A stretch of DNA of 64,000 nucleotides, from assembly GCF_018614915.1 (NCBI RefSeq), contig NZ_JAGGNU010000034.1, forward strand, positions 211,196-275,195. The letters run 5' to 3'. A program made the translations under genes and the position numbers. Below, piece by piece: positions 46,514-57,607 of this stretch (positions are counted from its first letter, which is position 1; each line of letters opens with the position of its first letter). The DNA is from Variovorax paradoxus. Its GTDB lineage: Bacteria; Pseudomonadota; Gammaproteobacteria; Burkholderiales; Burkholderiaceae_C. Below the pieces are notes generated by a model, which ran no database searches, was not told the origin of the DNA, and was given only the letters and a program-made list of their open reading frames with translations.

Positions 46514-46929
46514 CCACTTTCTTCGACGCCAATGTGCTGGTCTATGCGGTCGATGCAGGCGATCCGGTCCGCAAGGAAATCGCCATCGAGCGCTTCGCCA
46601 GGGCCATCAAGGATGATTCGATCGCGCTCAGCACCCAGGTGCTGCAGGAGTTCTACAACATCACGACGCGCAAGCTGAAGCCGCCGCTCAGCGCGCGCGA
46701 AGCCACCAGCCAGATCAGCCAGCTTTGCGCGTTCGACGTGGTCGGCGCCACGGCCGACAGCGTGCTCGCCGCGGCCGAGCTCGCGCAGAAACACCGCTTG
46801 CAATGGTGGGACGCGCTGATCCTCGAAGCCGCACTGCGCGCGAACGCCGACGTGCTCGTTTCGCAGGATGGCCAGCACGGCCAGCGCTTCGGCAAGCTTG
46901 TGGTCGAAAATCCATTCCATCCGGACTGA
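46510..46929 (+). CDS. PIN-domain toxin (VapC-like)
   Basis: A 139-residue PIN-domain protein with acidic quartet Asp6 (FFDANVL), Glu47 (VLQEFYN), Asp101 (WWDALI) and Asp120 (LVSQDGQ). It is predicted to be an RNase toxin held by the upstream antitoxin; the ATG overlaps the antitoxin stop (ATGA). It is not closely similar to the PIN protein between guaB and guaA, so the two pairs look independent. argA follows 24 bases downstream. Confidence 0.9.
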   Translation: MTTFFDANVLVYAVDAGDPVRKEIAIERFARAIKDDSIALSTQVLQEFYNITTRKLKPPLSAREATSQISQLCAFDVVGATADSVLAAAELAQKHRLQWWDALILEAALRANADVLVSQDGQHGQRFGKLVVENPFHPD

Positions 46930-46953
46930 CGCCAACTCCCACGACCCTCCCCC

Positions 46954-48300
46954 ATGTCCACCGTCTTCAATTTCACCTTCGTCCCCTGGTTCCGCTCGGT
47001 GGCGCCCTACATCCACATGCACCGCGGCAAAACCTTCGTGGTCGCCATCGCGGGCGAGGCCATCGCGGCCGGCAAGCTGCCCAACATCGCGCAGGACCTG
47101 GCGCTGATCCAGAGCATGGGCGTGAAAGTGGTGCTGGTGCACGGCTTCAGGCCGCAGGTCAACGAGCAGCTGCGCGCCAAGGGCCACGAGGCCAGGTACT
47201 CGCACGGCATGCGCATCACCGACGAAGTGGCGCTCGACTGCGCGCAGGAAGCCGCCGGCCAGCTGCGCTACGAGATCGAGGCCGCCTTCAGCCAGGGCCT
47301 GCCGAACACGCCGATGGCCGGCTCCACGGTGCGCATGATCTCGGGCAACTTCATCACGGCACGGCCGGTCGGCGTGGTCGACGGTGTCGATTTCCAGCAT
47401 TCGGGGCTGGTGCGCAAGGTCGATGCCGCGGGCATCCGCCGCGCGCTCGATTTCGGCGCCATGGTGCTGATGTCGCCCTTCGGCTTCTCGCCCACCGGCG
47501 AGGCTTTCAATCTCACGATGGAAGAGGTCGCGACCAGCGTCGCCATCTCGATCCAGGCCGACAAGCTGCTATTCCTGACCGAGATCCCCGGCATTGCGCA
47601 GGACACCAGCCTGCCGGTCAGCGAAGACAACCCCATCGACACCGAGCTGCCGCTCGACGGCGCCAGGACGCTGCTGGCCTCCTTGCCGCCGCCGCAGAAG
47701 CCGACCGACACGGCCTTCTACCTGCAGCACTGCGTGAAGGCCTGCGAAGCCGGCGTGGAACGCAACCACATCATCCCCTTCTCGGTCGACGGCTCCCTGC
47801 TGCTGGAGGTCTACGTGCACGACGGCATCGGCACCATGGTGATCGACGAAAAGCTCGAATCGCTGCGCGAGGCGACGGCAGACGACATCGGCGGCATCCT
47901 CCAGCTCATCGAGCCCTTCGAGCGCGACGGCACGCTGGTCAAGCGCAGCCGCACCGAGATCGAGCGCGACGTCGGCCAGTACACGGTGATCGAGCACGAT
48001 GGCGTGATCTTCGGCTGCGCGGCGCTCTACCCCTACCCGGAAGCGAAGACCGCGGAGATGGCGGCCCTGACGGTGTCGCCGCAATCGCAATCGCAGGGCG
48101 ACGGCGAGCGCATCCTGAAGCGCATCGAGCAGCGCGCCAAGGCCGGCGGCTTCGAAAGCATCTTCGTGCTGACCACGCGCACCATGCACTGGTTCCTGAA
48201 GCGCGGCTTCCAGCAGGTCAACCCCGACTGGCTGCCCGAAGCGCGCAAGCGCAAGTACAACTGGGACCGCAAGAGCCAGGTGCTGGTCAAGAAGCTGTAG
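46954..48300 (+). CDS. argA: Amino-acid N-acetyltransferase (N-acetylglutamate synthase)
   Basis: It acetylates glutamate in the first step of arginine synthesis. The 448-residue protein has an N-terminal amino-acid-kinase domain (KTFVVAIAGEAIAAGKLPNI, VVLVHGFRPQVNEQL; about residues 20-285) that usually carries arginine feedback, and a C-terminal GNAT domain (about 300-448; FGCAALYPYPEAKTAEMAAL, KLHALTRSH-like ILKRIEQRAKAGGFESIFVL). This is the classic two-domain proteobacterial ArgA. It starts 24 bases after the PIN toxin gene, so read-through is possible. Confidence 0.94.
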   Translation: MSTVFNFTFVPWFRSVAPYIHMHRGKTFVVAIAGEAIAAGKLPNIAQDLALIQSMGVKVVLVHGFRPQVNEQLRAKGHEARYSHGMRITDEVALDCAQEAAGQLRYEIEAAFSQGLPNTPMAGSTVRMISGNFITARPVGVVDGVDFQHSGLVRKVDAAGIRRALDFGAMVLMSPFGFSPTGEAFNLTMEEVATSVAISIQADKLLFLTEIPGIAQDTSLPVSEDNPIDTELPLDGARTLLASLPPPQKPTDTAFYLQHCVKACEAGVERNHIIPFSVDGSLLLEVYVHDGIGTMVIDEKLESLREATADDIGGILQLIEPFERDGTLVKRSRTEIERDVGQYTVIEHDGVIFGCAALYPYPEAKTAEMAALTVSPQSQSQGDGERILKRIEQRAKAGGFESIFVLTTRTMHWFLKRGFQQVNPDWLPEARKRKYNWDRKSQVLVKKL

Positions 48301-48315
48301 GCCCTGCCGCGCTCC

Positions 48316-49833
48316 TCAATCCGGCACCCGGGGCGAGGTCGACGCCGCCAGGCGGGTCCACGGCAGGTCCTGCGGATCGGCGGACATCGGACCCGGCGCG
48401 CGCGCCACCAGGATCTCGTGTGCGATCGGCGCGAAGTCGGCGCGGAAATGCACCGAGCTCTTGTTGACGAGGATCTTCATCCGCTCGGGCTCGATGCCCA
48501 CAGAGCGGTACAGCGCACGGTCGAGCATCTGCTTCTTGCCGCTCGCGACCACGACCAGCACGCCCTCCAGTTCGAGACAGGCGCAGGGGCCCAGCCGGAC
48601 CCGGACGCCGGTCATCATCGGCCCCTGCAGCACGACCACGCCGTCATGCAGCGCGCGCACCGTGCATTCGGCTTGTACCGGCGGATCGCTCCTTTGCCCC
48701 GACCAGGTGGGCACCGAGCGGCCCAGCGCCAGGCGCAGGCGCGCGCCCTGTCCAGCCGCGTGCGCCGCCGCGGCGGCTTCGGGATCGAACATCAGCCCGA
48801 GCGCCACCTGCTGCGGAAAGCGCCGCCCGGCGCCTGCGCGCAGCAGCGCGTGCAGCATGCCGGTGGTGTTGCTGTCGGCGCCGGCGCCAGGGTTGTCCTG
48901 GGTGTCGGCGACGACCACCGGGCGCTCGGCCGCAGCCGCCAGTTCGATGGCCCGGGCCACGGCGTCGTCCGGCGCCCAGGTCGCCACGCGCCAGCGCGCG
49001 GCCGGCTCGCAGATGTCGTCGTGCAGCGCATCCACCACGGCCTGCGCCGCGTCGCCGTAGGCCCAGACCATCGGCCCGCACTCCGGGAAATCGGCCGCGG
49101 GAAAGCCCATCGCGACGCTGGCGATGGTGCCGTGGCGGGCGTCCAGTCCGGGCAGCTGGCGATAGACCGCACCGGCCGGCTCGATCATGGTGCAGCCCGC
49201 ATTGATCGGGATCAGGAAAGGAATCCGGCGTGCGGCCACAGGTTCGCGCCGGCCGCGCGCGAGGCGCCGCTCCATCAGTTGCGCGGCCAGCCGGCCGGTG
49301 GCCTCGGTATCGACGTGCGGATAGGTCCGGTAGGCCACCAGCGCGTCGGCCAGCTCGAGCATCTGCTGCGTCACGTTGGCATGCAGGTCCAGGCTGGCGA
49401 CGATCGGCAGTTCGGGCCCGGCCAGCGCACGCAGCCGCGCCAGCAGTTCGCCTTCGGCGTCGTCGGCCTGTTCGGCCACGGCGGCGCCGTGCAGGTCGAG
49501 ATAGATCGCATCCAGTCCGGGCCCGTCGAGGGCGGCGCGCGTCGCCTCGACGATGGTGCCCGCGATGCGCTCGAAGGCCTCGCGCGTCACGTGGGCCGAG
49601 GGCGTGGCGCCGGCCCAGCAGGCCGGCAGCAGCTGCCAGCCGCGCGCCTCGGCCTCGGCGATGAAGCCGCCCACCGGCAGGCTGGAGCCGGTGAAGCGCG
49701 CCAGCATCGCAGGCCCTTCCTCGTAGGCCGGAAAACTGTCGCCGCGCAGGAAGGCGGTCCAGTCGGCGCGTGTCGGCGCGAAGGTGTTGGTCTCGTGCTG
49801 GAAGCCGGCGATCAGGATCTTCATGGGTTTCAT
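48316..49833 (-). CDS. M81-family metallopeptidase (MlrC-like)
   Basis: A 505-residue member of the M81 family, whose name-giving member MlrC degrades microcystin fragments. Metal-site motifs: GFQHETNTFAP near residue 12, DLHGAAVAEQ and DLHANVTQQM. The C-terminal MlrC domain carries LARTTGM-like DNPGAGADSNTTGM. The natural substrate in most bacteria is unknown. Start at 49833 (MKPMKILIAG); 49824 is the alternative. It converges on argA and lies 66 bases after mmsA. Confidence 0.85.
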   Translation of the reverse strand: MKPMKILIAGFQHETNTFAPTRADWTAFLRGDSFPAYEEGPAMLARFTGSSLPVGGFIAEAEARGWQLLPACWAGATPSAHVTREAFERIAGTIVEATRAALDGPGLDAIYLDLHGAAVAEQADDAEGELLARLRALAGPELPIVASLDLHANVTQQMLELADALVAYRTYPHVDTEATGRLAAQLMERRLARGRREPVAARRIPFLIPINAGCTMIEPAGAVYRQLPGLDARHGTIASVAMGFPAADFPECGPMVWAYGDAAQAVVDALHDDICEPAARWRVATWAPDDAVARAIELAAAAERPVVVADTQDNPGAGADSNTTGMLHALLRAGAGRRFPQQVALGLMFDPEAAAAAHAAGQGARLRLALGRSVPTWSGQRSDPPVQAECTVRALHDGVVVLQGPMMTGVRVRLGPCACLELEGVLVVVASGKKQMLDRALYRSVGIEPERMKILVNKSSVHFRADFAPIAHEILVARAPGPMSADPQDLPWTRLAASTSPRVPD

Positions 49834-49899
49834 TGTGGGGTGTGACCAGCCCAGCGCGAACCCCACCTCGAACACGAGCACCGGCGTGGCCGGCCGGCC

Positions 49900-51426
49900 T
49901 TACTTCGCCGTCGGCATCACGAACTCGGCGCCCTTGGGCGTGCTCTCGGGCCAGCGCTGCATGATCGACTTCTGCTTCGTGTAGAAGCGCACGCCCTCCT
50001 CGCCGTAGGCATGCATGTCGCCGAACAGGCTCTTCTTCCAGCCGCCGAAGCCGTGCCAGGCCATCGGCACCGGGATCGGCACGTTGATGCCGACCATGCC
50101 GACTTCGATGCGGCGCGAGAACTCGCGCGCGACGTTGCCGTCGCGCGTGAAGCAGGCGACGCCGTTGCCGAACTCGTGCGCGTTGATCAGATCCACCGCC
50201 GCCTTCAGGTCTTGCACGCGCACGCAGGAAAGCACCGGGCCGAAGATCTCTTCCTTGTAGATGCGCATCTCGGGCGTGACGTGGTCGAACAGCGTGCCGC
50301 CCATCCAGAAGCCGTCGCCGCAGCCCTCGCCAGCCTGCTTCGCGTCGAAGCGGCGGCCGTCCACCAACAGCTTCGCGCCTTCCTTCTCGCCCTGCGCGAT
50401 GTAGCCGGTGATGCGCTCATGCGCCGCGCGCGTGACGATCGGGCCCATCTCGGCATCGAGCTCGGTGCCGTTCCTGATCTTGAGCGCCTTCGCGCGTTCG
50501 GCCAGAAGCGGCAGCACCTTGTCGGCCACGTCGCCCACCAGCACCGCGACGCTGATCGCCATGCAGCGCTCGCCGGCCGAGCCGTAGCCGGCGCCGATCA
50601 ACGCGTCGACGGTCTGCTCGATGTCGGCATCGGGCATCACCACCATGTGGTTCTTGGCGCCGCCCAGCGCCTGAACGCGCTTGCCGTGGCGCGCGCCGGT
50701 CTCGTAGATATGGTTGGCGATCGGCGTCGAGCCGACGAAGCTGACGGCCTTGATCTCCGGATGTTCGAGCAGCGCATCGACCGCTTCCTTGTCGCCCTGC
50801 ACGACGTTGAACACGCCGTCGGGCAGCCCCGCTTCCTTCAGCAGTTCCGCCATGCGCAGCGAAGGGCTGGGGTCGAGCGGGCTGGGCTTGAGCACGAAGC
50901 AGTTGCCCGCCGCGATCGCGACCGGGAACATCCACATCGGCACCATCACCGGGAAGTTGAAAGGCGTGATGCCGGCCACCACGCCGAGCGGCTGGCGCAG
51001 CGTCCAGTTGTCGATGCCGGTGGAGACCTGCTCGGTGTAGTCGCCCTTGAGCAGTTGCGGGATGCCGCAGGCGAACTCGACGATGTCGATGCCGCGCGTG
51101 ACCTCGCCCTGCGCATCGGTGAAGACCTTGCCGTGCTCGGCGGTGATGAGGTGCGCCAGCTCGTCCTTGTGGCGGTTGAGCAGCTCGAGGAACTTGAACA
51201 TCACGCGCGCGCGCCGGATCGGCGGCGTGTCGGCCCAGGCCGGGAAAGCGGCCTGCGCGGCGGCGACTGCCGCATCGACATCGGCGCGATTGGCCAGCGC
51301 GACGCGGCCGGTCACGGCGCCGGTCGCGGGGTTGAACACGTCCTGGCTGCGCGCGGACTGCGGCGTGACGACGCGGCCGCCGACGTAGTGGGAGATCGGC
51401 GTGGGAATGGCAATGGAGGTGGTCAT
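49900..51426 (-). CDS. mmsA: CoA-acylating methylmalonate-semialdehyde dehydrogenase
   Basis: A 508-residue aldehyde dehydrogenase that oxidises methylmalonate or malonate semialdehyde to propionyl- or acetyl-CoA. MmsA features are present: [20 protein letters not shown], catalytic Cys in [14 protein letters not shown] and the end region [20 protein letters not shown]. It lies 21 bases after an omega-amino-acid aminotransferase gene, which suggests beta-alanine breakdown. A MocR regulator is divergent from the pair. Confidence 0.93.
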   Translation of the reverse strand: MTTSIAIPTPISHYVGGRVVTPQSARSQDVFNPATGAVTGRVALANRADVDAAVAAAQAAFPAWADTPPIRRARVMFKFLELLNRHKDELAHLITAEHGKVFTDAQGEVTRGIDIVEFACGIPQLLKGDYTEQVSTGIDNWTLRQPLGVVAGITPFNFPVMVPMWMFPVAIAAGNCFVLKPSPLDPSPSLRMAELLKEAGLPDGVFNVVQGDKEAVDALLEHPEIKAVSFVGSTPIANHIYETGARHGKRVQALGGAKNHMVVMPDADIEQTVDALIGAGYGSAGERCMAISVAVLVGDVADKVLPLLAERAKALKIRNGTELDAEMGPIVTRAAHERITGYIAQGEKEGAKLLVDGRRFDAKQAGEGCGDGFWMGGTLFDHVTPEMRIYKEEIFGPVLSCVRVQDLKAAVDLINAHEFGNGVACFTRDGNVAREFSRRIEVGMVGINVPIPVPMAWHGFGGWKKSLFGDMHAYGEEGVRFYTKQKSIMQRWPESTPKGAEFVMPTAK

Positions 51427-51447
51427 GGCAGGGAAGACTGGAAAAAG

Positions 51448-52779
51448 TTATTGCACTTCGGCCAGAACCGAGCGCACGGTGTCGAAGATGCGCGCGATCT
51501 CGTCGGCACTGATGATGAGCGGCGGAGAGAAGGCCAGGATGTCGCCGGTGTAGCGCACCATCACGCCCTTTTCGAGACACTTGAGAAACACCTCGTAGGC
51601 CCGCGCGCCGGGCGCGTCGGGGCGCGGCACCAGTTCGATCCCGGCCACCAGGCCCAGGTTGCGCACGTCCTTGACGTGCGGCGCATTGCGCACGCCGTGG
51701 GCCGCTTCCTCGAACAAGGGCGCCATCTCGTTGGCACGCTCGAAGAGCTTCTCTTCGCGATAGAGGTCCAGCGTGGCGATCGCCGCCGCCGCTGCCAGGG
51801 GGTGCGCCGAATAGGTGTAGCCGTGGAACAGCTCGATGGCGCCAGCCGCACCCGAATCGACGACGGTGTCGTGGATCGTGCGGCTCGCCGCCACGGCCCC
51901 CATCGGCACCGCCGCGTTGTTGATGGCCTTGGCCATGGTCAGCAGGTCGGGCGTGACGCCGAAGCGCTCGGCCGCAGTGGCGGCGCCCAGCCGGCCGAAG
52001 GCGGTGATGACCTCGTCGAAGATCAGCAGGATGCCGTGCTTGCTGCAGATCGCGCGCAGGCGCTCCAGGTAGCCTTGCGGTGGCACCAGCACGCCGGTGG
52101 AGCCGGCCAGCGGCTCGACCACGACGGCGGCAATGGTCGAGGCATCGTGCAGCACGACCAGCCGCTCCAGTTCGTCGGCCAGGTGCGCGCCCCAAAGCGG
52201 CTGGCCCCGGGTGAACGCCATCTCTTCGGCGTTGTAGGTGTGCGGCAGGTGGTCCACGCCGGACAGCAGCGCGCTGGAGAAGGTCTTGCGGTTGCCGGCG
52301 ATGCCGCCCACCGAGATGCCGCCGAAGCCCACGCCGTGGTAGCCGCGCTCGCGGCCGATGAAGCGGGTGCGCTGCGCGTCGCCGCGCGCGCGGTGGTAGG
52401 CCAGCGCGATCTTGAGCGCCGTGTCCATCGCCTCGGAACCGGAGTTGGCGAAGAAGATGCGGTCCAGCCCCTCGGGCATGAGGTCGGCGACCTTGCGTGC
52501 CGCCTCGAAGGCCAGCGGGTGGCCCATCTGGAAGGTGGGCGCATAGTCCATCTGCGCCGCCTGCTGCTGGATCGCGCGGACGATCGGCTCGCGCCCGTGG
52601 CCGGCGTTCACGCACCACAGGCCGGAGGTGCCGTCGAGCACCTCGCGGCCGTCGTCGGTCTTGTAGTACATGCCGTTGGCCGAAACCAGCAGCCGCGGCG
52701 CGCTCTTGAACTGGCGGTTGGCAGTGAACGGCATCCAGAAGGCCGACAGGTCAGGGATGTGCGGGGTGTTGGCGGTCAT
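51448..52779 (-). CDS. Omega-amino-acid:pyruvate aminotransferase (class III)
   Basis: A 443-residue PLP transaminase. FWMPFTANRQFKSAPRLLVS and the PLP lysine in MAKAINNAAVPMGAV (about residue 288) fit the beta-alanine:pyruvate aminotransferase group; the fold-type I Asp is in LIFDEVITAFGR. The product would be malonate semialdehyde, the substrate of the adjacent MmsA. The ATG at 52779 (MTANTPHIPDLSAF) was chosen over an open upstream extension. It shares a divergent promoter with a MocR gene. Confidence 0.9.
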   Translation of the reverse strand: MTANTPHIPDLSAFWMPFTANRQFKSAPRLLVSANGMYYKTDDGREVLDGTSGLWCVNAGHGREPIVRAIQQQAAQMDYAPTFQMGHPLAFEAARKVADLMPEGLDRIFFANSGSEAMDTALKIALAYHRARGDAQRTRFIGRERGYHGVGFGGISVGGIAGNRKTFSSALLSGVDHLPHTYNAEEMAFTRGQPLWGAHLADELERLVVLHDASTIAAVVVEPLAGSTGVLVPPQGYLERLRAICSKHGILLIFDEVITAFGRLGAATAAERFGVTPDLLTMAKAINNAAVPMGAVAASRTIHDTVVDSGAAGAIELFHGYTYSAHPLAAAAAIATLDLYREEKLFERANEMAPLFEEAAHGVRNAPHVKDVRNLGLVAGIELVPRPDAPGARAYEVFLKCLEKGVMVRYTGDILAFSPPLIISADEIARIFDTVRSVLAEVQ

Positions 52780-52875
52780 GCTTCGATCCTTGTGAGGGGC
52801 GCGGAAGGCGCGAGGGTCGATGGGACTGTAGGCAGCACGGCCCATGCGCGACATGGACAGTCGGCAAAGAAGCGG

Positions 52876-52911
52876 CGAACTGTGCTGGGCATCTGCGCCG
52901 AACTGTGCTGG
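52876..52911. promoter_or_regulatory. Perfect 13-bp direct repeat in the MocR/aminotransferase divergent region
   Basis: CGAACTGTGCTGG occurs at 52876-52888 and 52899-52911, 23 bp apart (about two helical turns). A related inverted core, GACAGT, is at 52856-52861. MocR regulators commonly bind direct repeats near the divergent target gene, so these are candidate operators for the adjacent MocR protein. The second copy overlaps the likely MocR translation start region, suggesting autoregulation; that is inference. Confidence 0.6.
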
Positions 52912-52931
52912 TTTGCGCTATGGTGCAGCCC

Positions 52932-54380
52932 ATGCACCCCCTCACCCTGGAACGCAGCCGCGCCGAGGCCGGAACGCTGGTGGAGCAGATCGTCGAGGGC
53001 ATCCGGCAAGCGGTGGCCGAGCGGCGGCTGCTCGCGGGCGCGCGGCTGCCCTCGGTGCGCGAGCTCGCGCGCCAGCACGGCATCAGCACCTTCACCGTGA
53101 CCGATGCCTACCAGCGGCTGGTCTCGCTCGGCCTCATCACCGCGCGGCGCGGCGCCGGCTACCAGGTCCAGGACGCCGGCTTGCCGCGCCGCGACGCCGT
53201 GCCGGCCTGGGTGCCGCCGCGGCTGGACGCGGACTGGCTGCTGTCGGAGGTCTACGCCGACCAGTCGGTGCCGATCAAGACCGGCTGCGGCTGGCTGCCC
53301 GGCGAATGGGTGATCGAGCCCGGCCTGCGCAATGCGCTGCGCGCCGCGAGCCGGCTGCCGGCGGAACAGTTCGGCGACTACGGCCATCCCTACGGCCATG
53401 CGGCGCTGCGCGCCCAGATCGCGCAACAACTGCGCCGCCACGGCCTGCCGCTGGACGACCAGCAGGTGCTGCTGACCCAGGGCGCGACCCAGGCGCTCGA
53501 CCTGGTGACGCGGCTGCTGCTGCGCCCCGGCGACGCGGTGATCGTGGAAGAGCCCTGCTACTGCAACCTGCTGCAGATCCTCAAGCTGGCGCAGCTGCAG
53601 GTGATCGGCGTGCCGCGCACGCCCGACGGGCTGGATCTGCATGCGCTCGAGAACGTGCTGCAACAGCACCGGCCCAAGGCCATGTTCCTCACGCCCGTGC
53701 TGCACAACCCCACCGGCTCCACGATGAGCCTGCCGATGGCCTTCCGCCTGCTGCAGATCGCCGAGCGTGCCGGCCTCTGGATCATCGAGGACGACGTCAA
53801 CCGCGAACTCGCGCCGCCGGCCGCGCCCATGCTCGCCGCCATGGAGGGCCTGCGCCGCGTGATCTACCTTGGCGGTTTCTCCAAGACCATCTCGCCGGCC
53901 TTGCGCGTGGGCTACGTGACGGCGGCGCCGCAGCTCCTGACCGAGCTGGCCCGCGTGAAGATGGCGATCGGCCTCACCTCGTCCTCGGTGGCCGAGAAGG
54001 TGGTCTATCGCGTGCTGGTCGACGGCCAGTACGGCCGCCATGTCGAGCACCTGCGCCAGCGGCTGGGCCAGGCCCACGAACGCATGGCGAAGCGCCTGCT
54101 GGCCATGGGGGCCGAGCTCTTCCATCAGCCTGGCGCGGGCCTCTTTCTCTGGGCACGCCTGCCCATCGATGCCGGCGCGGCGACAGCGCTGACGGCCCAG
54201 GCGCTGGCGCATGGCATCTGGCTGGCGCCCGGCTCCTACTTCTCGCCCGACGACCTGCCGAGCGCCTGGTTCCGCTTCAACGTGGCTTTTGGCGACAGCC
54301 CGATGCTGTGGAAATTCCTGCGCGGCCTGCCGGCCGGTTCGCTGCAGCAGCGCCCGAGCCCGGATAATCGCGGCCCATGA
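52932..54380 (+). CDS. MocR/GntR-family PLP-dependent transcriptional regulator
   Basis: A 482-residue fusion. The winged helix domain (about residues 1-75; [38 protein letters not shown]) is GntR-like; the rest is a fold I aminotransferase domain with PLP lysine in [16 protein letters not shown]. MocR proteins sense PLP or an amino-acid adduct. The divergent aminotransferase and mmsA genes are the likely targets. Alternative starts are an ATG at 52920 and a GTG at 52905. Its stop overlaps the dapC start by four bases. Confidence 0.9.
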   Translation: MHPLTLERSRAEAGTLVEQIVEGIRQAVAERRLLAGARLPSVRELARQHGISTFTVTDAYQRLVSLGLITARRGAGYQVQDAGLPRRDAVPAWVPPRLDADWLLSEVYADQSVPIKTGCGWLPGEWVIEPGLRNALRAASRLPAEQFGDYGHPYGHAALRAQIAQQLRRHGLPLDDQQVLLTQGATQALDLVTRLLLRPGDAVIVEEPCYCNLLQILKLAQLQVIGVPRTPDGLDLHALENVLQQHRPKAMFLTPVLHNPTGSTMSLPMAFRLLQIAERAGLWIIEDDVNRELAPPAAPMLAAMEGLRRVIYLGGFSKTISPALRVGYVTAAPQLLTELARVKMAIGLTSSSVAEKVVYRVLVDGQYGRHVEHLRQRLGQAHERMAKRLLAMGAELFHQPGAGLFLWARLPIDAGAATALTAQALAHGIWLAPGSYFSPDDLPSAWFRFNVAFGDSPMLWKFLRGLPAGSLQQRPSPDNRGP

Positions 54381-55578
54381 ATCCCCTGCTCGCCAAACTG
54401 CAGCCTTACCCCTTCGAGCGGCTGCGCCAACTCTTCGCGGGCGTCACACCGAGCGCCGACTTCTCGCCCATCAGCCTCGGCATCGGCGAGCCCAAGCACC
54501 CGACGCCGGCTTTCATCAAGGAGGCGCTCGCGGCCAGCCTGGGCGCGCTGGCCGTCTATCCGGCGACCGCGGGCGACCTGAAGCTGCGCCAGTCCTTCAC
54601 GGGCTGGCTGCAGCGCCGCTACGCACTGGCCCTGGACCCAGCCACGCAGGTGCTGCCGGTCAACGGGTCGCGCGAGGCGCTGTTCGCACTGGCGCAGACC
54701 GTGGTCGATGCGACAAAGGCGCCGGTGGTGCTCTCGCCCAATCCCTTCTATCAAATCTACGAAGGCGCGGCCCTGCTGTCGGGCGCCGAGCCTTACTACG
54801 TGCCCAGCGTGCCGGCGCGCAATTTCGCCGTCGACTGGGACAGCGTGCCGGCCGAGGTCTGGGCACGCACGCAGCTGGTTTTCGTCTGCTCGCCCGGCAA
54901 TCCGACCGGCGCCGTGATGCCGCTGGACGAATGGCAGAAGCTGTTCGCGCTGTCGGACCGCCACGGCTTCGTGATCGCGGCCGACGAGTGCTACAGCGAG
55001 ATCTACTTCCGCGACGAAGCGCCGCTGGGCGGACTGGAAGCCGCAGCGCGGCTGGGACGCCACGACTTCCGCAACCTGATCGCCCTCACCTCGCTGTCCA
55101 AGCGCAGCAACGTGCCGGGCCTGCGCAGCGGCTTCGTGGCGGGCGATGCCGCGATCATCAAGTCCTTCCTGCTCTACCGCACCTACCACGGCAGCGCGAT
55201 GAGCGGCACGGTCGCGGCGGCCAGCATCGCGGCCTGGAACGACGAAGCGCACGTGGTCGAAAACCGCGCCCAGTACCGCGCCAAGTTCGCTGCCGTCACA
55301 CCGCTGCTCGAGCCGGTGCTCGACGTCCGGCTGCCCGACGCGAGCTTCTACCTCTGGGCCGGCGTGCCCGCATCGTGGCAGGGCGACGACCAGGGCTTCG
55401 CCCGCGCGCTCTACGCTCAATACAATGTGACCGTGCTGCCCGGCAGCTATCTCGCCCGCGACGTCGCCGGCACCAACCCCGGCCGCGGACGCATACGCAT
55501 GGCCCTGGTGGCCGACACCCCCGAATGCACCGAGGCCGCACGGCGCATCGTGAACTTCATCCAGAACCGAGTCCATTC

Positions 55579-55582
<4 letters not shown>
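54377..55582 (+). CDS. dapC: Succinyldiaminopimelate transaminase
   Basis: It transaminates N-succinyl-2-amino-6-ketopimelate in the succinylase branch of lysine/diaminopimelate synthesis. The 401-residue class I aminotransferase has PLP lysine in [16 protein letters not shown] (about residue 241) and the N-terminal [14 protein letters not shown] and [13 protein letters not shown] typical of DapC. The ATG overlaps the MocR stop by four bases, although that gene's pathway is different. dapD overlaps its stop by four bases. Confidence 0.94.
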
Positions 55583-56403
<821 letters not shown>

Positions 56404-56442
56404 AACTTTCAATCAACACCACGAAGCCGAGGAGAAGTGCCG

Positions 56443-57591
56443 ATGAAGACGATGGAGCGAATTCTTCGCCTGATGGCCGAACGCAAGGCGTCCGACATCT
56501 ACCTCTCGGCGCACTCCCCGGCGCTGATCCGCATCAACGGCAACTGCCTGCCGATCAACGCGCAGGTGCTGCCGCCGGAGGCGCCGCTCGCCCTGCTGTC
56601 CGAGGTGGTGCAGGCGGACCGCATCGCCGAGCTGGAACGCACCGGCGAGCTCAACATGGCGATCGCGCTCGAGGACGCCGGCAACTTCCGCATCAGCGCC
56701 ATGCGCCAGCGCGGCAGCTACGCGGTGGTGGTGCGCCACATCGCCTCGGTCATTCCCTCCTTCGACGAGCTCCATCTGCCCGACATCCTCAAGACGCTGG
56801 TGATGGAGAAGCGCGGCCTGATCCTGATGGTGGGCTCCACCGGCGCCGGCAAGAGCACCACCCTGGCCTCCATGCTCGACTTCCGCAACGAGAACGCCAC
56901 CGGCCACATCCTCACGGTCGAGGAGCCGATCGAATTCACCTTCACCAACAAGAAGTCGATGGTGAACCAGCGCGACGTGGGCAGCGACACGCAGTCGCTG
57001 CAGATCGCGCTCAAGAACGCGCTGCGCCAGGCGCCCGACGTGATCCAGATCGGCGAGATCCGCGACCGCGAGACCATGACGGCCGCGATCGCCTACGCGC
57101 AGTCGGGCCACCTGTGCGTGGCCACGCTGCATGCCAACAACAGCTACCGCGCGCTCAACCGCATCCTGAGCTTCTACCCGGTCGAGGTGCGGCCCACGCT
57201 GCTCGGCGATCTCAGCGGCGCCTTGCGCGCAGTCATCGCGCAGCGGCTGCTGCGCACGCCCGACGGCGCGCGCGTGCCCGCGCTCGAGGTGCTGCTCAAT
57301 ACGGCGCTGGTGGCCGAGCTCGTCGGCAAGGGCGATTTCTCCGGAATCAAAGAGGCGATGGAACAGTCCATGGCCGAAGGCTCGCAGACCTTCGAGGAAG
57401 ACATCGCGCGGCTGATCAACGAAGACCGCGTGACCCGCGAGGAAGGCCTCTCCCAAGCCGATTCGCCGACCAACCTGATGTGGCGCCTGCAGAACCGCGC
57501 GGCACCGGCCGCACGCCAGGAAGACCGCGCCCTGCTCGACCAGGTCGAAGAGCCCACCTTCACGGACATCACGCTCGACGTCCGCCTCTGA
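56443..57591 (+). CDS. PilT/PilU-family type IV pilus retraction ATPase
   Basis: A 382-residue secretion ATPase of the PilT/PilU type. Walker [10 protein letters not shown] is at residues 131-139; the His box ([12 protein letters not shown]), the Walker B region ([16 protein letters not shown]) and a C-terminal AIRE-like acidic stretch follow. The C-terminal ~60 residues are longer than PilT, as in PilU. A GTG at 56437 is an alternative start; the ATG at 56443 has a better spaced GGAGAAG site. It lies between dapD and dapE, unlinked to other pilus genes here. Confidence 0.9.
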   Translation: MKTMERILRLMAERKASDIYLSAHSPALIRINGNCLPINAQVLPPEAPLALLSEVVQADRIAELERTGELNMAIALEDAGNFRISAMRQRGSYAVVVRHIASVIPSFDELHLPDILKTLVMEKRGLILMVGSTGAGKSTTLASMLDFRNENATGHILTVEEPIEFTFTNKKSMVNQRDVGSDTQSLQIALKNALRQAPDVIQIGEIRDRETMTAAIAYAQSGHLCVATLHANNSYRALNRILSFYPVEVRPTLLGDLSGALRAVIAQRLLRTPDGARVPALEVLLNTALVAELVGKGDFSGIKEAMEQSMAEGSQTFEEDIARLINEDRVTREEGLSQADSPTNLMWRLQNRAAPAARQEDRALLDQVEEPTFTDITLDVRL

Positions 57592-57607
57592 ACTCCCCCT
57601 TCTTTCG

